The notes below the pieces were generated by a model. The model was not told where the DNA came from, ran no database searches, and saw nothing but the letters and a program-made list of their open reading frames with translations. This document shows, piece by piece, positions 1-8,878 of a stretch of DNA of 64,000 bases. This DNA comes from Regnicoccus_A sp014224355. GTDB lineage: Bacteria; Cyanobacteriota; Cyanobacteriia; PCC-6307; Cyanobiaceae. The stretch's first letter is position 1. Each line of letters opens with the position of its first letter. Position numbers and translations under genes: made by a program. The DNA is taken from assembly GCF_050920705.1 (NCBI RefSeq), contig NZ_CP154799.1, forward strand, positions 1,860,001 through 1,924,000. Reading direction: 5' to 3'.

Positions 1-1
1 C

Positions 2-715
2 GTGCTGATCTACGGGCTGCCCCACCTCGGGGCCGAGCAACAGGCGATGGTCCGTCCGGGCCAGTCCAGGCCTGGGCCCCTGGCGATCCTCGGGGCCGGA
101 ACAGGCCTGGGGGTGGCCATCGGGGTCCCAGGCCCCCAGGGTCTGATCGCCCTGGCCAGCGAGGCCGCCCACGGGGAATTCGCGCCGCGTCTGGAGCGGG
201 AGTGGCGGTTGAAGCAGTGGCTGCAGGAGGATCTGGCGCTGGAGCGGGTCTCGATCGAGCGGATCGTCAGCGGCACCGGGCTGGGCCATGTCTTCCGCTG
301 GGTCCTCAACAATTCCGGGACCAGCTCCACCCATGCCCTGGCGGAGTCCGCAGGCCTGTGGGCTCTGGCCGAACGCCGGGGGGAGGCGGAGCGACCGGAT
401 CTGCCCGCCCTGGTGGCCGCCGCCGCGGGCGAAGGGGACGCCCCGGCCGGTGATGCCCTCGACCTCTGGCTGGGTGCCTACGGCAGCGTGGCCGGAGATC
501 TGGCCTTGCAGAGCCTCTGCCGCGGTGGCCTCTGGCTGGGGGGCGGCACCGCCGCGAAGCTGCTGCCCCGGCTGCGATCCCAGGCCTTTCTCGGACCTTT
601 TGCCGCCAAGGGACGCCTGACGCCCGTGCTTGAGGAGATCCCGCTGCGCGCCCTGAGTGATCCCGAGGCCGGTCTGTTCAGCGCCGCCTGCAGGGCGAGG
701 ATGCTGCTGGGCTGA
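2..715 (+). CDS. glk: Glucokinase, 5'-truncated by window edge
   Basis: Glucokinase phosphorylates glucose with ATP to glucose-6-phosphate in the cytoplasm. What is visible is the C-terminal two thirds (about 237 residues) of a bacterial glucokinase of the non-ROK, Pfam Glucokinase type; family members run to about 340 residues, so the real start lies before base 1 and the GTG at base 2 is not the start. The glycine-rich nucleotide-binding stretch AILGAGTGLGVA (about residues 28-39) and the following SEAAHGEF motif are typical. It reads into thrB after a gap of about 60 bases. A second sugar kinase, of the ROK family, lies at 7979-8863. Family assignment is firm; the substrate is inferred from family. 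Confidence 0.85.
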   Translation: MLIYGLPHLGAEQQAMVRPGQSRPGPLAILGAGTGLGVAIGVPGPQGLIALASEAAHGEFAPRLEREWRLKQWLQEDLALERVSIERIVSGTGLGHVFRWVLNNSGTSSTHALAESAGLWALAERRGEAERPDLPALVAAAAGEGDAPAGDALDLWLGAYGSVAGDLALQSLCRGGLWLGGGTAAKLLPRLRSQAFLGPFAAKGRLTPVLEEIPLRALSDPEAGLFSAACRARMLLG

Positions 716-775
716 GGCTGCTCGGCCCGGGGCTGATCGGGTGGATGGGACACTGGCCCGAGCAGAACGGTCGTG

Positions 776-1726
776 ATGGTGAGGCCCCGCATCGGGCAGG
801 GTGTGCAGGTGGATGTGCCGGCGACCACCGCCAACCTCGGTCCAGGGTTCGATTGTCTGGGTGCCGCCCTGGAGTTGAACAACCGCTTCGAACTGCGCTG
901 CATCGAGGGCGATGGCGAGCGCTTCGATCTGCTGATCGAGGGCAGCGAGGGCGCCCACCTGCGCGGTGGACCCGACAACCTCGTCTACCGCTCCGCCCAG
1001 AGGGTGTGGAAGGAGGCGGGGCAGCAGCCGGTGGCTCTCGAGGCGCGGGTTCGCCTGGCGGTTCCTCCGGCCCGGGGGCTGGGAAGCAGCGCCACGGCGA
1101 TCGTGGCGGGGCTGATCGGTGCCAACGCCCTGGTGGGTGAACCGCTGAGCAAGGAGAAATTGCTGGAACTGGCCATCGACATCGAGGGGCATCCCGACAA
1201 CGTGGTGCCCTCCCTGCTGGGTGGCCTCTGCATGACCGCGAAAGCGGCCTCCCACCGCTGGAGGGTGGTGCGCTGCGAGTGGCACGAGAGCGTCAAGGTG
1301 GTGGTGACGATTCCAGCCATCCGTCTCTCCACCAGTGAGGCACGGCGGGTGATGCCCAAGGTGATTCCGATTTCCGACGCCGTGGTCAATCTGGGTTCAC
1401 TCACTCTCCTGCTGCAGGGTCTGCGCACCGGCAATGGCGATCTGATCGCTGATGGTATGCACGACCGCCTGCATGAGCCCTACCGCTGGGGGCTGATCCA
1501 GGGGGGGCGCCAGGTGCGGCAGGCGGCCCTCGGCGCCGGTGCGTGGGGCTGTGTGATCAGCGGCGCCGGGCCCAGCCTGCTGGCCCTGGCCAGCGCCGAC
1601 CATGCCCAGGCCGTGAGCCGGGCGATGGTGGCGGCCTGGGAGCGGGAGGGCGTCGCATCCCGGGCTGAGGTGCTGCAGATCCAGTTGAGCGGTAGCCGCT
1701 GGCATGACCTCCCCGATCGCCCCTGA
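776..1726 (+). CDS. thrB: Homoserine kinase
   Basis: Homoserine kinase (GHMP kinase family) phosphorylates homoserine with ATP in threonine biosynthesis. The protein has the N-terminal substrate segment PATTANLGPGFDCLG, the GHMP ATP-binding loop PPARGLGSSATA (about residues 98-109 counted from an upstream in-frame GTG), and the C-terminal GCVISGAGPSLLALA segment. Length of about 316 residues is normal. ATG at 776 is preferred; a GTG at 773 directly before it is an equally readable start. It sits between glk and ndhD on the same strand, with 91 bases to the ndhD start. Nothing looks damaged. Confidence 0.93.
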   Translation: MVRPRIGQGVQVDVPATTANLGPGFDCLGAALELNNRFELRCIEGDGERFDLLIEGSEGAHLRGGPDNLVYRSAQRVWKEAGQQPVALEARVRLAVPPARGLGSSATAIVAGLIGANALVGEPLSKEKLLELAIDIEGHPDNVVPSLLGGLCMTAKAASHRWRVVRCEWHESVKVVVTIPAIRLSTSEARRVMPKVIPISDAVVNLGSLTLLLQGLRTGNGDLIADGMHDRLHEPYRWGLIQGGRQVRQAALGAGAWGCVISGAGPSLLALASADHAQAVSRAMVAAWEREGVASRAEVLQIQLSGSRWHDLPDRP

Positions 1727-1817
1727 GCGGTCACGCCTGAGTACAACTACCTAACTGATACATTCAGTGCCCGAAAGCCGGTCCAGCCGGCTACAACCAA
1801 CGCTGCCGCCGGCTCGA

Positions 1818-3392
1818 ATGGACGTCACTCTGCCCCTGACGGTTGCGTCCAGCCTGCCTGCATCATTTCCCTGGCTCAGCCTGATCGCCCTGCTGCCAGC
1901 GGCGGGTGCGCTGCTGATGCCCCTGCTCCCCGGTGATGGCACCGACCCCCGGGCCCCCCGCAGCATCGCCCTGGTGGTCCTGCTGCTCGACCTGCTTCTG
2001 ATGCTGTGGGTGTTCAGCCAGCACTTCGATGGCGGGTTCAGTGGCCTGCAGCTCGTGGAGCGGTTGCCCTGGGTGCCACTCCTCGGTCTGGAATGGTCGC
2101 TTGGAGCCGATGGCCTCTCGGCTCCCCTCGTGGTCCTCAGTGGTCTGGTCACCCTGCTGGCTGTGGCGGCCAGTTGGAATGTCAACCGCAAAACCCAGCT
2201 CTACTTCGGTCTGTTGCTGCTGCAGGCTTCGGCTCAGTCCCTGGTTTTTCTGTCCCAGGATTTCCTGCTCTTCTTTCTGGCCTGGGAACTGGAGCTGGTG
2301 CCGGTCTATCTGCTGATTGCGATCTGGGGTGGCAGCCAGCGTCAGTATGCCGCCACCAAATTCATTCTCTACACCGCCACAGCCTCCCTGCTGATTCTGA
2401 TCAGCGGCCTGGCTCTGGCCCTGGGCGGTGACGGCTTCACCCTCAATCTTCAGGAGCTCAGCCAGCGGTCCTACGGGGGAACTTTCGGTCTGCTCTGTTA
2501 TCTGGGTTTCCTGATCGGCTTCGGGGTCAAATTGCCGATGTTCCCTCTGCACACCTGGCTGCCCGACGCCCATGGTGAGGCCAATGCGCCCGTGTCGATG
2601 TTGCTGGCGGGTGTGCTGCTGAAGATGGGTGGTTATGCCCTGCTGCGCTTCAACGTTCAGATGTTGCCAGAGGCCCATGTGCAACTCGCTCCTGCCCTGG
2701 TGGTGCTGGGCATCGTCAACATCATCTACGGGGCCCTCAACGCCTTTGCCCAGGACAACGTCAAGCGGCGCATCGCCTGCAGCTCCGTGAGCCACATGGG
2801 CTTCGTCCTGCTGGGCATCGGGGCCATCGACAGCCTCGGCATGAGTGGCGCGATGCTGCAGATGATCAGCCACGGCCTGATCGCCGCCTCGATGTTTTTC
2901 GTCACAGGGGTGTTCTACGAGCGCACCAGGACCCTCTCGATTCCCAACATGGGCGGCCTCGCCAAGGTGCTGCCGATCACCTTCGCCTTCTTCCTGGCCA
3001 GTTCGCTTGCATCCCTGGCCCTGCCGGGGATGAGCGGTTTCATCAGCGAGATCACCGTGTTCCTCGGAATCACCTCCAACGATGGCTTCACCGTGCCCTT
3101 CAGGGTGGTCACGATCGTTCTGGCGGCCATCGGCCTGGTGCTCACTCCCGTGTACCTGCTCTCTCTCTGCCGTCGTGTTTTCTTCGGCCCCAGGATTCCG
3201 GCTCTGGCTGTGGTGGGCGACATGAAGCCCCGGGAGCTGGTGATCGGCCTCTGCCTGCTGGTGCCCACCCTGGCCATCGGCTTCTGGCCGCGTCTGGCGA
3301 TCGATTTCTACGGCGCCACGACCACGGCCCTGGCTGAGGGTCTGAGCAGTCCCAGCGTGATGGCGATCGGACGGCTTTCCGCTCTCGGCTGA
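1818..3392 (+). CDS. ndhD: NAD(P)H-quinone oxidoreductase chain 4 (NdhD)
   Basis: NdhD is a proton-pumping membrane subunit of the cyanobacterial NDH-1 complex, which takes electrons from ferredoxin to plastoquinone in respiration and cyclic electron flow; some NdhD paralogues serve CO2-uptake forms. About 524 residues with some 14 hydrophobic segments. The antiporter-family signatures FPLHTWLPDAHGEANAPVSM and the KRRIACSSVSHMGF stretch are present, with the lysine and glutamate residues expected in the channel. ATG 1818 is preferred because the product then begins just before the first membrane helix; an in-frame GTG at 1767 would add 17 residues with no family support. Which NdhD paralogue (D1/D2 or D3/D4) it is cannot be decided by eye. 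Confidence 0.92.
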   Translation: MDVTLPLTVASSLPASFPWLSLIALLPAAGALLMPLLPGDGTDPRAPRSIALVVLLLDLLLMLWVFSQHFDGGFSGLQLVERLPWVPLLGLEWSLGADGLSAPLVVLSGLVTLLAVAASWNVNRKTQLYFGLLLLQASAQSLVFLSQDFLLFFLAWELELVPVYLLIAIWGGSQRQYAATKFILYTATASLLILISGLALALGGDGFTLNLQELSQRSYGGTFGLLCYLGFLIGFGVKLPMFPLHTWLPDAHGEANAPVSMLLAGVLLKMGGYALLRFNVQMLPEAHVQLAPALVVLGIVNIIYGALNAFAQDNVKRRIACSSVSHMGFVLLGIGAIDSLGMSGAMLQMISHGLIAASMFFVTGVFYERTRTLSIPNMGGLAKVLPITFAFFLASSLASLALPGMSGFISEITVFLGITSNDGFTVPFRVVTIVLAAIGLVLTPVYLLSLCRRVFFGPRIPALAVVGDMKPRELVIGLCLLVPTLAIGFWPRLAIDFYGATTTALAEGLSSPSVMAIGRLSALG

Positions 3393-3447
3393 ACCGCCAA
3401 GGCGCCGCTGATCGGCTGGAATGGGCTCACCGAAGCGGACCACCGCC

Positions 3448-5583
3448 ATGAGCGCCTCCCTGCTGTCCCCTCCCCTGTTGCGGGGCGAAGGCCTGCCTGA
3501 CTTTCCAGCGATCAAGCCCGAGCAGGTGCGCCAGCAGATTCCGCTGCTGCTCCAGGAGCTCAATGCCGGCCTGAGTGATCTGGAGGATGGCCTGAACATG
3601 ACCCTGGGGTCTGGCGAACCCCTGGGCTGGTCCCAGGTGATGGACCCCCTGCAGCGGCTGGGGGAGAGGCTGCGCTGGAGCTGGGGCGTGGTCAGCCATC
3701 TCAATGGCGTCTGCAACAGCCCGGAGCTGCGTGAGGCGCACCGGAGCCAGCAGGGGGCCGTGGTGGCCTTCGGCAATCGCGTTGGCCAGAGTCGCTCGAT
3801 CTACCACGCCCTGGAGCGCCTGCAGGAGCAGCACGGGGCCGGCAGTCTGCCCCTGGATCCCACCCAGGAGCGCATTCTCGAGGCTGAGCTGCTTGACATG
3901 CAGCTGCGGGGGGTGGCTCTGGAGGGCGAAGCCCAGGCCGCCTTCAATGCGGCCAGTGAGGAGATCGCCGAGCTCGCCACCCGTTTCGGGAATCACGTGC
4001 TCGATGCCACCAACGGCTGGAGCCTCGCCCTGAACTCCACCGAGGAGGTGGACGGTCTGCCTGAGAGCCTGCGCCAGCTGCTGGCCCAGGCGGCACGGGA
4101 TGCGGGTCTGAAGGCGGCGGACGGGAGCGAGCCCAGCGCTGAGAAGGGCCCCTGGTTGCTGGGGCTGGACATGCCCCGGGCCATGCCGTTCCTCAAATAC
4201 AGCCGCCGCCGCGACCTGCGCGAGCGGCTCTACAAGGCCCAGGTGAGCCGTGCCTCATCGGGGGATCTCGACAACAGTCCGCTGATCGAGCGCATTCTCA
4301 CCCTCAAACGTGAGCAGGCTGCTCGGCTGGGCTACGCCACCTGGGCCGAGGTGAGCCTGGCCTCGAAGATGGCCGACTCCGTCGATGCGGTGGAACGCCT
4401 GCTGGAGGACCTGCGCGCGGCGGCCTATCCGGCGGCGCAGCGGGAGCTGAAGGCCCTGGCCGCCTGCGCCGAGCGCCATGGCGCTCCCGAAGCCGGCGCG
4501 CTCAAACCCTGGGACGTGAGCTTCTGGGCCGAGGTGCTGCGTCGGGAGAGCTTCGACCTGCATGGGGAGGCCCTGCGTCCCTGGTTCCCCCTGCCGCGGG
4601 TGCTCGAAGGGCTGTTCGCCCTCTGCGGGCGGCTGTTCGGCATCCGCATCGAAGCTGCTGATGGCGAGGCGCCGGTCTGGCATCCCGATGTGCGGTTCTT
4701 CCGTGTTTTCGATGCGGCCAACGACAAAGCCATCGCCGGCTTCTATCTCGATCCCTACAGCCGTCCGGGCAGCAAGCGTGGCGGCGCCTGGATGGACGAT
4801 TGCCTGGGTCGCTCCCGGGATGCCGCCGGCAACCCTGTGCTGCCGGTGGCCTACCTGATCTGCAACCAGAGTCCGCCGGTGGGGGACACCCCCAGCCTGA
4901 TGACCTTCGAGGAGGTGGAAACTCTCTTCCATGAATTCGGCCATGGGCTGCAGCACATGCTCACCACCGTCGAGCGTCCCCAGGCCGCGGGCATCAACCA
5001 TGTGGAGTGGGATGCGGTTGAGCTGCCCAGCCAGTTCATGGAGAACTGGTGTTACGACCGTTCCACGCTGCTGGGCATGGCCCGGCACTGGCAGAGCGGT
5101 GAGCCCCTTCCCGAGGCTGAGTTCGCCAAGCTGCTGGCGGCGCGCACCTTCATGGGCGGCAGCGCCACCCTGCGCCAGGTGCACTTCGCCCTGGTGGATC
5201 TGCGCCTGCACAGTGCCTGGAGTCCCGCCACGGGCCTGAGCCCTGAGGACCTGCGCCGCCAGATCGCCACCACCACCACTGTGCTGCCTCCGATTCCGGA
5301 GGATTCCTTTCTCTGCGCCTTCAGCCACATTTTTGCGGGAGGATATTCAGCCGGGTATTACTCCTACAAGTGGGCCGAGGTGCTCAGCGCCGATGCCTTC
5401 AGCGCCTTCGAGGAGGTGGGCCTGGACAATGAGCCAGAGGTCAAGAGCACGGGGCGTCGCTTCCGCGACACGGTGCTCGGCCTCGGCGGCAGCCGAAGCC
5501 CCTCCGAGGTGTTTGAAGCCTTTCGCGGCCGGGAGCCCTCCGCCGAGGCCCTGATCCGTCATTCAGGCCTGTTGGCAGCCTGA
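3448..5583 (+). CDS. prlC: M3-family oligopeptidase (oligopeptidase A-like)
   Basis: A cytoplasmic thimet-type zinc metallopeptidase that degrades short peptides, including cleaved signal peptides in E. coli. The catalytic motif HEFGH lies at about residues 495-499 within TLFHEFGHGLQHML, followed by the ATG/VEWDAVELPSQFMENW segment and the C-terminal Tyr-rich AGGYSAGYYSYKWAE substrate-binding segment. Length of about 711 residues matches the family. ATG 3448 (MSASLL...) is taken; an upstream ATG at 3421 would add 9 residues without obvious homology. It follows ndhD by about 55 bases and converges with the lipase-like gene at 5605. Confidence 0.92.
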   Translation: MSASLLSPPLLRGEGLPDFPAIKPEQVRQQIPLLLQELNAGLSDLEDGLNMTLGSGEPLGWSQVMDPLQRLGERLRWSWGVVSHLNGVCNSPELREAHRSQQGAVVAFGNRVGQSRSIYHALERLQEQHGAGSLPLDPTQERILEAELLDMQLRGVALEGEAQAAFNAASEEIAELATRFGNHVLDATNGWSLALNSTEEVDGLPESLRQLLAQAARDAGLKAADGSEPSAEKGPWLLGLDMPRAMPFLKYSRRRDLRERLYKAQVSRASSGDLDNSPLIERILTLKREQAARLGYATWAEVSLASKMADSVDAVERLLEDLRAAAYPAAQRELKALAACAERHGAPEAGALKPWDVSFWAEVLRRESFDLHGEALRPWFPLPRVLEGLFALCGRLFGIRIEAADGEAPVWHPDVRFFRVFDAANDKAIAGFYLDPYSRPGSKRGGAWMDDCLGRSRDAAGNPVLPVAYLICNQSPPVGDTPSLMTFEEVETLFHEFGHGLQHMLTTVERPQAAGINHVEWDAVELPSQFMENWCYDRSTLLGMARHWQSGEPLPEAEFAKLLAARTFMGGSATLRQVHFALVDLRLHSAWSPATGLSPEDLRRQIATTTTVLPPIPEDSFLCAFSHIFAGGYSAGYYSYKWAEVLSADAFSAFEEVGLDNEPEVKSTGRRFRDTVLGLGGSRSPSEVFEAFRGREPSAEALIRHSGLLAA

Positions 5584-5604
5584 TGCGCACAACCGCGGAG
5601 GCCG

Positions 5605-6222
5605 TCAGGGGCGCAACAACTCCCGATGCAGCACCTTCAGCGACGCCGGTGCGCTGAGCACGTTCTGGTGCAGCCAAACCGGCAGGGCCCTGGCCGGCCC
5701 GAAGGGCAGGATCGCCTTCCAGCCAGGCACCACCACCTGGTCGGTTGGAGTGTAGAAGCTCAGGCACTCCACCCCTGCCAGGGCTTGAGGATCCTCGTTG
5801 AGCTGGCGCAGCAGCGGACTGCCGGGTTTCATGTCGGCGATTCCCCCCAGCAGGAACGACGGCCAGGGCTGGGCGGTGATCGTTCCCTGCTGAGGGCTGG
5901 CCACGCTGATGAAGCGGCGGGTGCGCTGCTCTCCACCCAGCAGCTGCAGCCAGCAACGGGCGATCACACCGCCCATCGAGAACCCGAGCAGATCGATCGG
6001 TTCCTCGGCTCCGAAACGTGCCTCGATGGCCTGACCCAGCCGCTCGGCCAGGTGGAGCAGGGGCGTGGCGCCCAGACGGTGGCTCAGGTGGGGAACCAGC
6101 AGCGGATCGCGGGCCCCCGCCAGGAGCTTCTCCAGGCGCCGGAACAGGCGGGGCGAATCCCAGAGCCCATGCACCATCACCAGGGGTGGGTAGGTCATCG
6201 ACTCAGCCGCCTGCAGGGGCAT
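5605..6222 (-). CDS. Alpha/beta hydrolase, lipase-like
   Basis: A small alpha/beta hydrolase, about 205 residues, of the triacylglycerol lipase/PGAP1-like type. The N-terminal PPLVMVHGLWDSP oxyanion segment and the nucleophile elbow LLGFSMGGVIA (Ser about residue 82) are clear; a catalytic His is likely in the C-terminal VLHRELL. No signal peptide, so it probably acts on a lipid or ester in the cytoplasm; the substrate is unknown. The first ATG (6222) overlaps the folB stop by 20 bases, and a second ATG at 6198 (MTYPPLV) would avoid most of that and is equally credible. It is last in the minus-strand run tamB, ROK kinase, proA, folB, lipase. Confidence 0.75.
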   Translation of the reverse strand: MPLQAAESMTYPPLVMVHGLWDSPRLFRRLEKLLAGARDPLLVPHLSHRLGATPLLHLAERLGQAIEARFGAEEPIDLLGFSMGGVIARCWLQLLGGEQRTRRFISVASPQQGTITAQPWPSFLLGGIADMKPGSPLLRQLNEDPQALAGVECLSFYTPTDQVVVPGWKAILPFGPARALPVWLHQNVLSAPASLKVLHRELLRP

Positions 6223-6613
6223 GGCGCCAGCGCTCCACCTGCACCAGGCCGCTGAAGCCGCTCACGGGGGGAGCGCATTTGCCCAGGATCACCCGCTGGG
6301 TCACCGGGCCGTAGAGCTGGTCGATCCGCTCCATGATCCTCTCGGCGTAGTGCTCGAGCGTGAGGCAGCGGATCGATCGAGCCTGCTCCTGCAGGGCCTG
6401 GATCGCCAGGCCGTAATCCAGGCTGAGGGCCAGATCATCGCTGCGGCCTGCGGGGCCGAGGTCGTGCCAGAGGCTGAAGGCGAGCTCGAACCATTGCCCC
6501 AGGTCCCGCTCCTGCTCAAGCACACCCACGTGAGCCCAGAGCCGCAATCCGTGCACATGGATCGCCTCGCCCTTCGCGACGACTGGATGCATTTGGGGGG
6601 GCGGAGCGTTCAT
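6203..6613 (-). CDS. folB: Dihydroneopterin aldolase
   Basis: FolB cleaves 7,8-dihydroneopterin to 6-hydroxymethyl-dihydropterin and glycolaldehyde in folate synthesis. The product (about 136 residues from ATG 6613) starts the conserved fold at GEAIHVHGLRLWAHVGVLEQER, has the LSLDYGLAI segment, the TLEHYAERI stretch, and ends with a VILGKCAPPVSGF motif typical of the family. The open frame extends further upstream into proA, but homology begins after MNAPPPQ, so 6613 is chosen; MHPVV... a few codons on is also possible. It begins 7 bases after the proA stop and its end overlaps the lipase-like gene, consistent with one transcript. Confidence 0.85.
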   Translation of the reverse strand: MNAPPPQMHPVVAKGEAIHVHGLRLWAHVGVLEQERDLGQWFELAFSLWHDLGPAGRSDDLALSLDYGLAIQALQEQARSIRCLTLEHYAERIMERIDQLYGPVTQRVILGKCAPPVSGFSGLVQVERWRHAPAGG

Positions 6614-6620
6614 CGGGTCG

Positions 6621-7939
6621 TCAGAGGAGCAGGGAACGGTGCGTGAAACGTCGCTCGCCACTGGCGTAGTCGGCCACGACGTGCCCCTCTCCGCGCAGGT
6701 GGTAGCGGTAGGTGACCAGGCCTTCCAGCCCAACGGGGCCTCGGGGTGGCAGGGTCTGGGTGCTGATGCCCACTTCGGCACCGAAGCCGTAGCGGAAGCC
6801 ATCGGCGAAGCGGGTGGAACAGTTGAGGAAGACTCCTGAGCTGTCCACGGCAGCGAGGAAGCGCCGGGCCGCTTCGGGATCGTTCGTGCAGATCGCGTCG
6901 GTGTGCCGGGACCCGTGGCGGGCGATGTGCTCGAGGGCCTGCTCGAGGTTGTCCACCACCTTCACCGCCAGGATTCGGTCGGAGAATTCCTTGCCCCAGT
7001 CGTCTTCGCTGGCTGGGTTGGCCACCCCCAGGGCACAGGCCTCGGGGCAGCCCCGCAGTTCCACCGCCTCCGCCGCGAAGGCGGCGATCGCCGCAGGCAG
7101 GAAGCTGAGAGCGGCTTCCCGATGCACCAGCAGGGTTTCGATCGCGTTGCAGGCGGCCGGGTACTGGGTCTTGCTGTCGATCGCCAGGCGCAGGGCCTGC
7201 TGGGGATCCGCAGCCCGGTCCACCAGCAGATGGCAGACCCCGTCGGCATGGCCCAGCACGGGGATGCGGGTGTGGTCCTGGATGAAGCGCACCAGCGCGT
7301 TCGATCCCCTGGGAATGATCAGATCCACCAGGCCATCAAGCCTGAGCATCCCAAGGCTCTCCTGGCGGGTGGTGAGCAGGGCGATGGCCCCCGGATCCAC
7401 CGCACTGGCCGCCAGACCCGTCTGCAGAGCCTGGAAGATCGTTGCGCAACTCCGGCTGGCCTCGCGTCCCCCTTGAGCAAAGCGCCGTTGCCGGAGCGGA
7501 CCGCCAGCGACGCGATCTGGATCAGGGCATCCGGCCGGGCCTCGAAGATCACCCCCACCACCCCAAGGGGCACGCTGATCCGCTCCAGCACCAGGCCGGC
7601 ATCCAGCTCGGTGTGCAGCTGACGCCGCCCCACGGGATCGGGAAGCGCGGCCAGCTGACGCACCCCCTCGATCGCGCTGGCGAGTTTGGTGCCATCGAGC
7701 TTCAGGCGGGCCACCAGGGCCGGGGCCAGCTGATCCGCCGCCGCTGCCTCCAGATCGGCCTCATTGGCGGCCACAATCGTGTCGCCATCCTGCTCGAGCG
7801 CCTGGGCCATCGCCAGCAGTGCCTGCCGGCGCTGCTCATCCGTGCACTGCCCCAGGGCCATGGCGGCGCGGCGAACGGCACCGGCGCGGCTGAGCAGCTC
7901 GGGGCTTGGATCGGGGACGCCGGTTGGGGTGGAAGCCAT
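6621..7939 (-). CDS. proA: Gamma-glutamyl phosphate reductase, frameshifted as sequenced
   Basis: ProA reduces gamma-glutamyl phosphate to glutamate semialdehyde with NADPH in proline synthesis. The N-terminal part (7939 down to about 7470) carries LVLERISVPLGVVGVIFEARPDA and LAVRSGNGALLKG; the C-terminal part (about 7470 to 6621) continues with VDPGAIALLTTRQ, LIIPRGSNALV, TKTQYPAACNAIETLL-like and ends RRFTHRSLLL, as in the family. The two parts are in different frames, joined at a run of five C on the plus strand at 7468-7472; one more base there yields LLKGGREASRSCATIFQAL and a 439-residue protein of normal length. ProA is normally needed, so an assembly error is the best explanation. ATG 7939 is chosen; ATG 7963 is the alternative. 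Confidence 0.88.
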
Positions 7940-7978
7940 CTGACCATCATTCCAGCCGCCCATTCCTGCCCCCCCGAC

Positions 7979-8863
7979 TCAGGCCGGCAGGGTGTCCAGG
8001 GCCAGCCGCACCGCCCCCAGCCGTCCGGCCCCGTTGCCCAGGGCACAGCGGCGAATCTCCAGGCCCTGGCGACTCTCCGGCAGCACCCGCTGCTCCACCT
8101 CCCGCCAGACAGCCGGCAGGATGTGGTCGCTGGCGGCACTGAGGCCACCGCCGATCAGCACCAGCTCCGGAGTGAGCACATAGAGAAGTGAACTCAGACC
8201 GATCCCCAGCCAGCGGCCGTAGCGGTCCCAGACGGCCAGGGCTTCGGGATCACCCCCGTCGGCGCGGCGGCAGAGCTCGGCTGGATCCAGCGGGCTGAGG
8301 CGGCCCAGCCCCGTGATGCTGCAGAACTGCTCGAGCGAGCCCCGGTTTCCGCTGCGGCAGGGGGGACCCTCAGGGTCGATGCCGATCAGGCCGGGCTCGA
8401 TCGCCGCCCCATCCCGGCCGGTGAACAGCTGGCCCCCCAGCAGGGCCGCTCCACCCACACCCGTGCCCAGGGTCAGCAGCAGCACGTCGCTCCGGCCCCG
8501 GGCCGCCCCCAGCCAGGCCTCCCCCAGCAAGGCGCAGTTGGCGTCATTGGCCAGGATCACCCGCCGCTCCAGCTGGGGCTCCAGCCAGTCGGCCAGGGGA
8601 ACATCGTGCCAGCCGGGCAGGTTGATCGACACCCGCGCCACCCGGCCGCTGCGGTCCATCGGTCCGGGCAGGCCGATCCCCACCCGATCGGCCTTGCCTT
8701 CAGGATCCACGGCCGTGATCGCCTCCACCAGCGCCATGCTCACCGCTCCGGGCAGGGCCGGTTGAGGGGTGGGGCACTCGAGTTCGGCCAGGCAGGCACC
8801 GCCGGCGTCGAAGCGGCCCAGCTTGATGGCGGTGCCCCCCAGATCCGCGCCGATCAGTTCCAT
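7979..8863 (-). CDS. ROK-family sugar kinase
   Basis: A 294-residue ROK-family protein, probably a cytoplasmic glucokinase-like sugar kinase. It has the N-terminal phosphate loop GADLGGTAIKLG, the LANDANCALLGEAWLGAA motif with the catalytic Asp, and the LTLGTGVGGAALLGG segment. The family zinc site normally has three cysteines; here the corresponding stretch reads PPCRSGNRGSLEQ, so only the first cysteine is kept, suggesting a zinc-poor variant. No helix-turn-helix precedes the kinase domain, so it is not a ROK repressor. It starts 16 bases after the repaired tamB stop and ends 16 bases before the earliest proA start. The substrate is inferred; a classical glucokinase gene is also present at the window start. 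Confidence 0.82.
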   Translation of the reverse strand: MELIGADLGGTAIKLGRFDAGGACLAELECPTPQPALPGAVSMALVEAITAVDPEGKADRVGIGLPGPMDRSGRVARVSINLPGWHDVPLADWLEPQLERRVILANDANCALLGEAWLGAARGRSDVLLLTLGTGVGGAALLGGQLFTGRDGAAIEPGLIGIDPEGPPCRSGNRGSLEQFCSITGLGRLSPLDPAELCRRADGGDPEALAVWDRYGRWLGIGLSSLLYVLTPELVLIGGGLSAASDHILPAVWREVEQRVLPESRQGLEIRRCALGNGAGRLGAVRLALDTLPA

Positions 8864-8878
8864 CTCAAGCGGAGCCCA

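Noticed and set aside
1863..3776. 637-residue open frame on the minus strand
   Set aside because: Antisense to ndhD and the start of the M3 peptidase; low-complexity, Gln/Gly/His-rich composition typical of GC-rich shadow frames.
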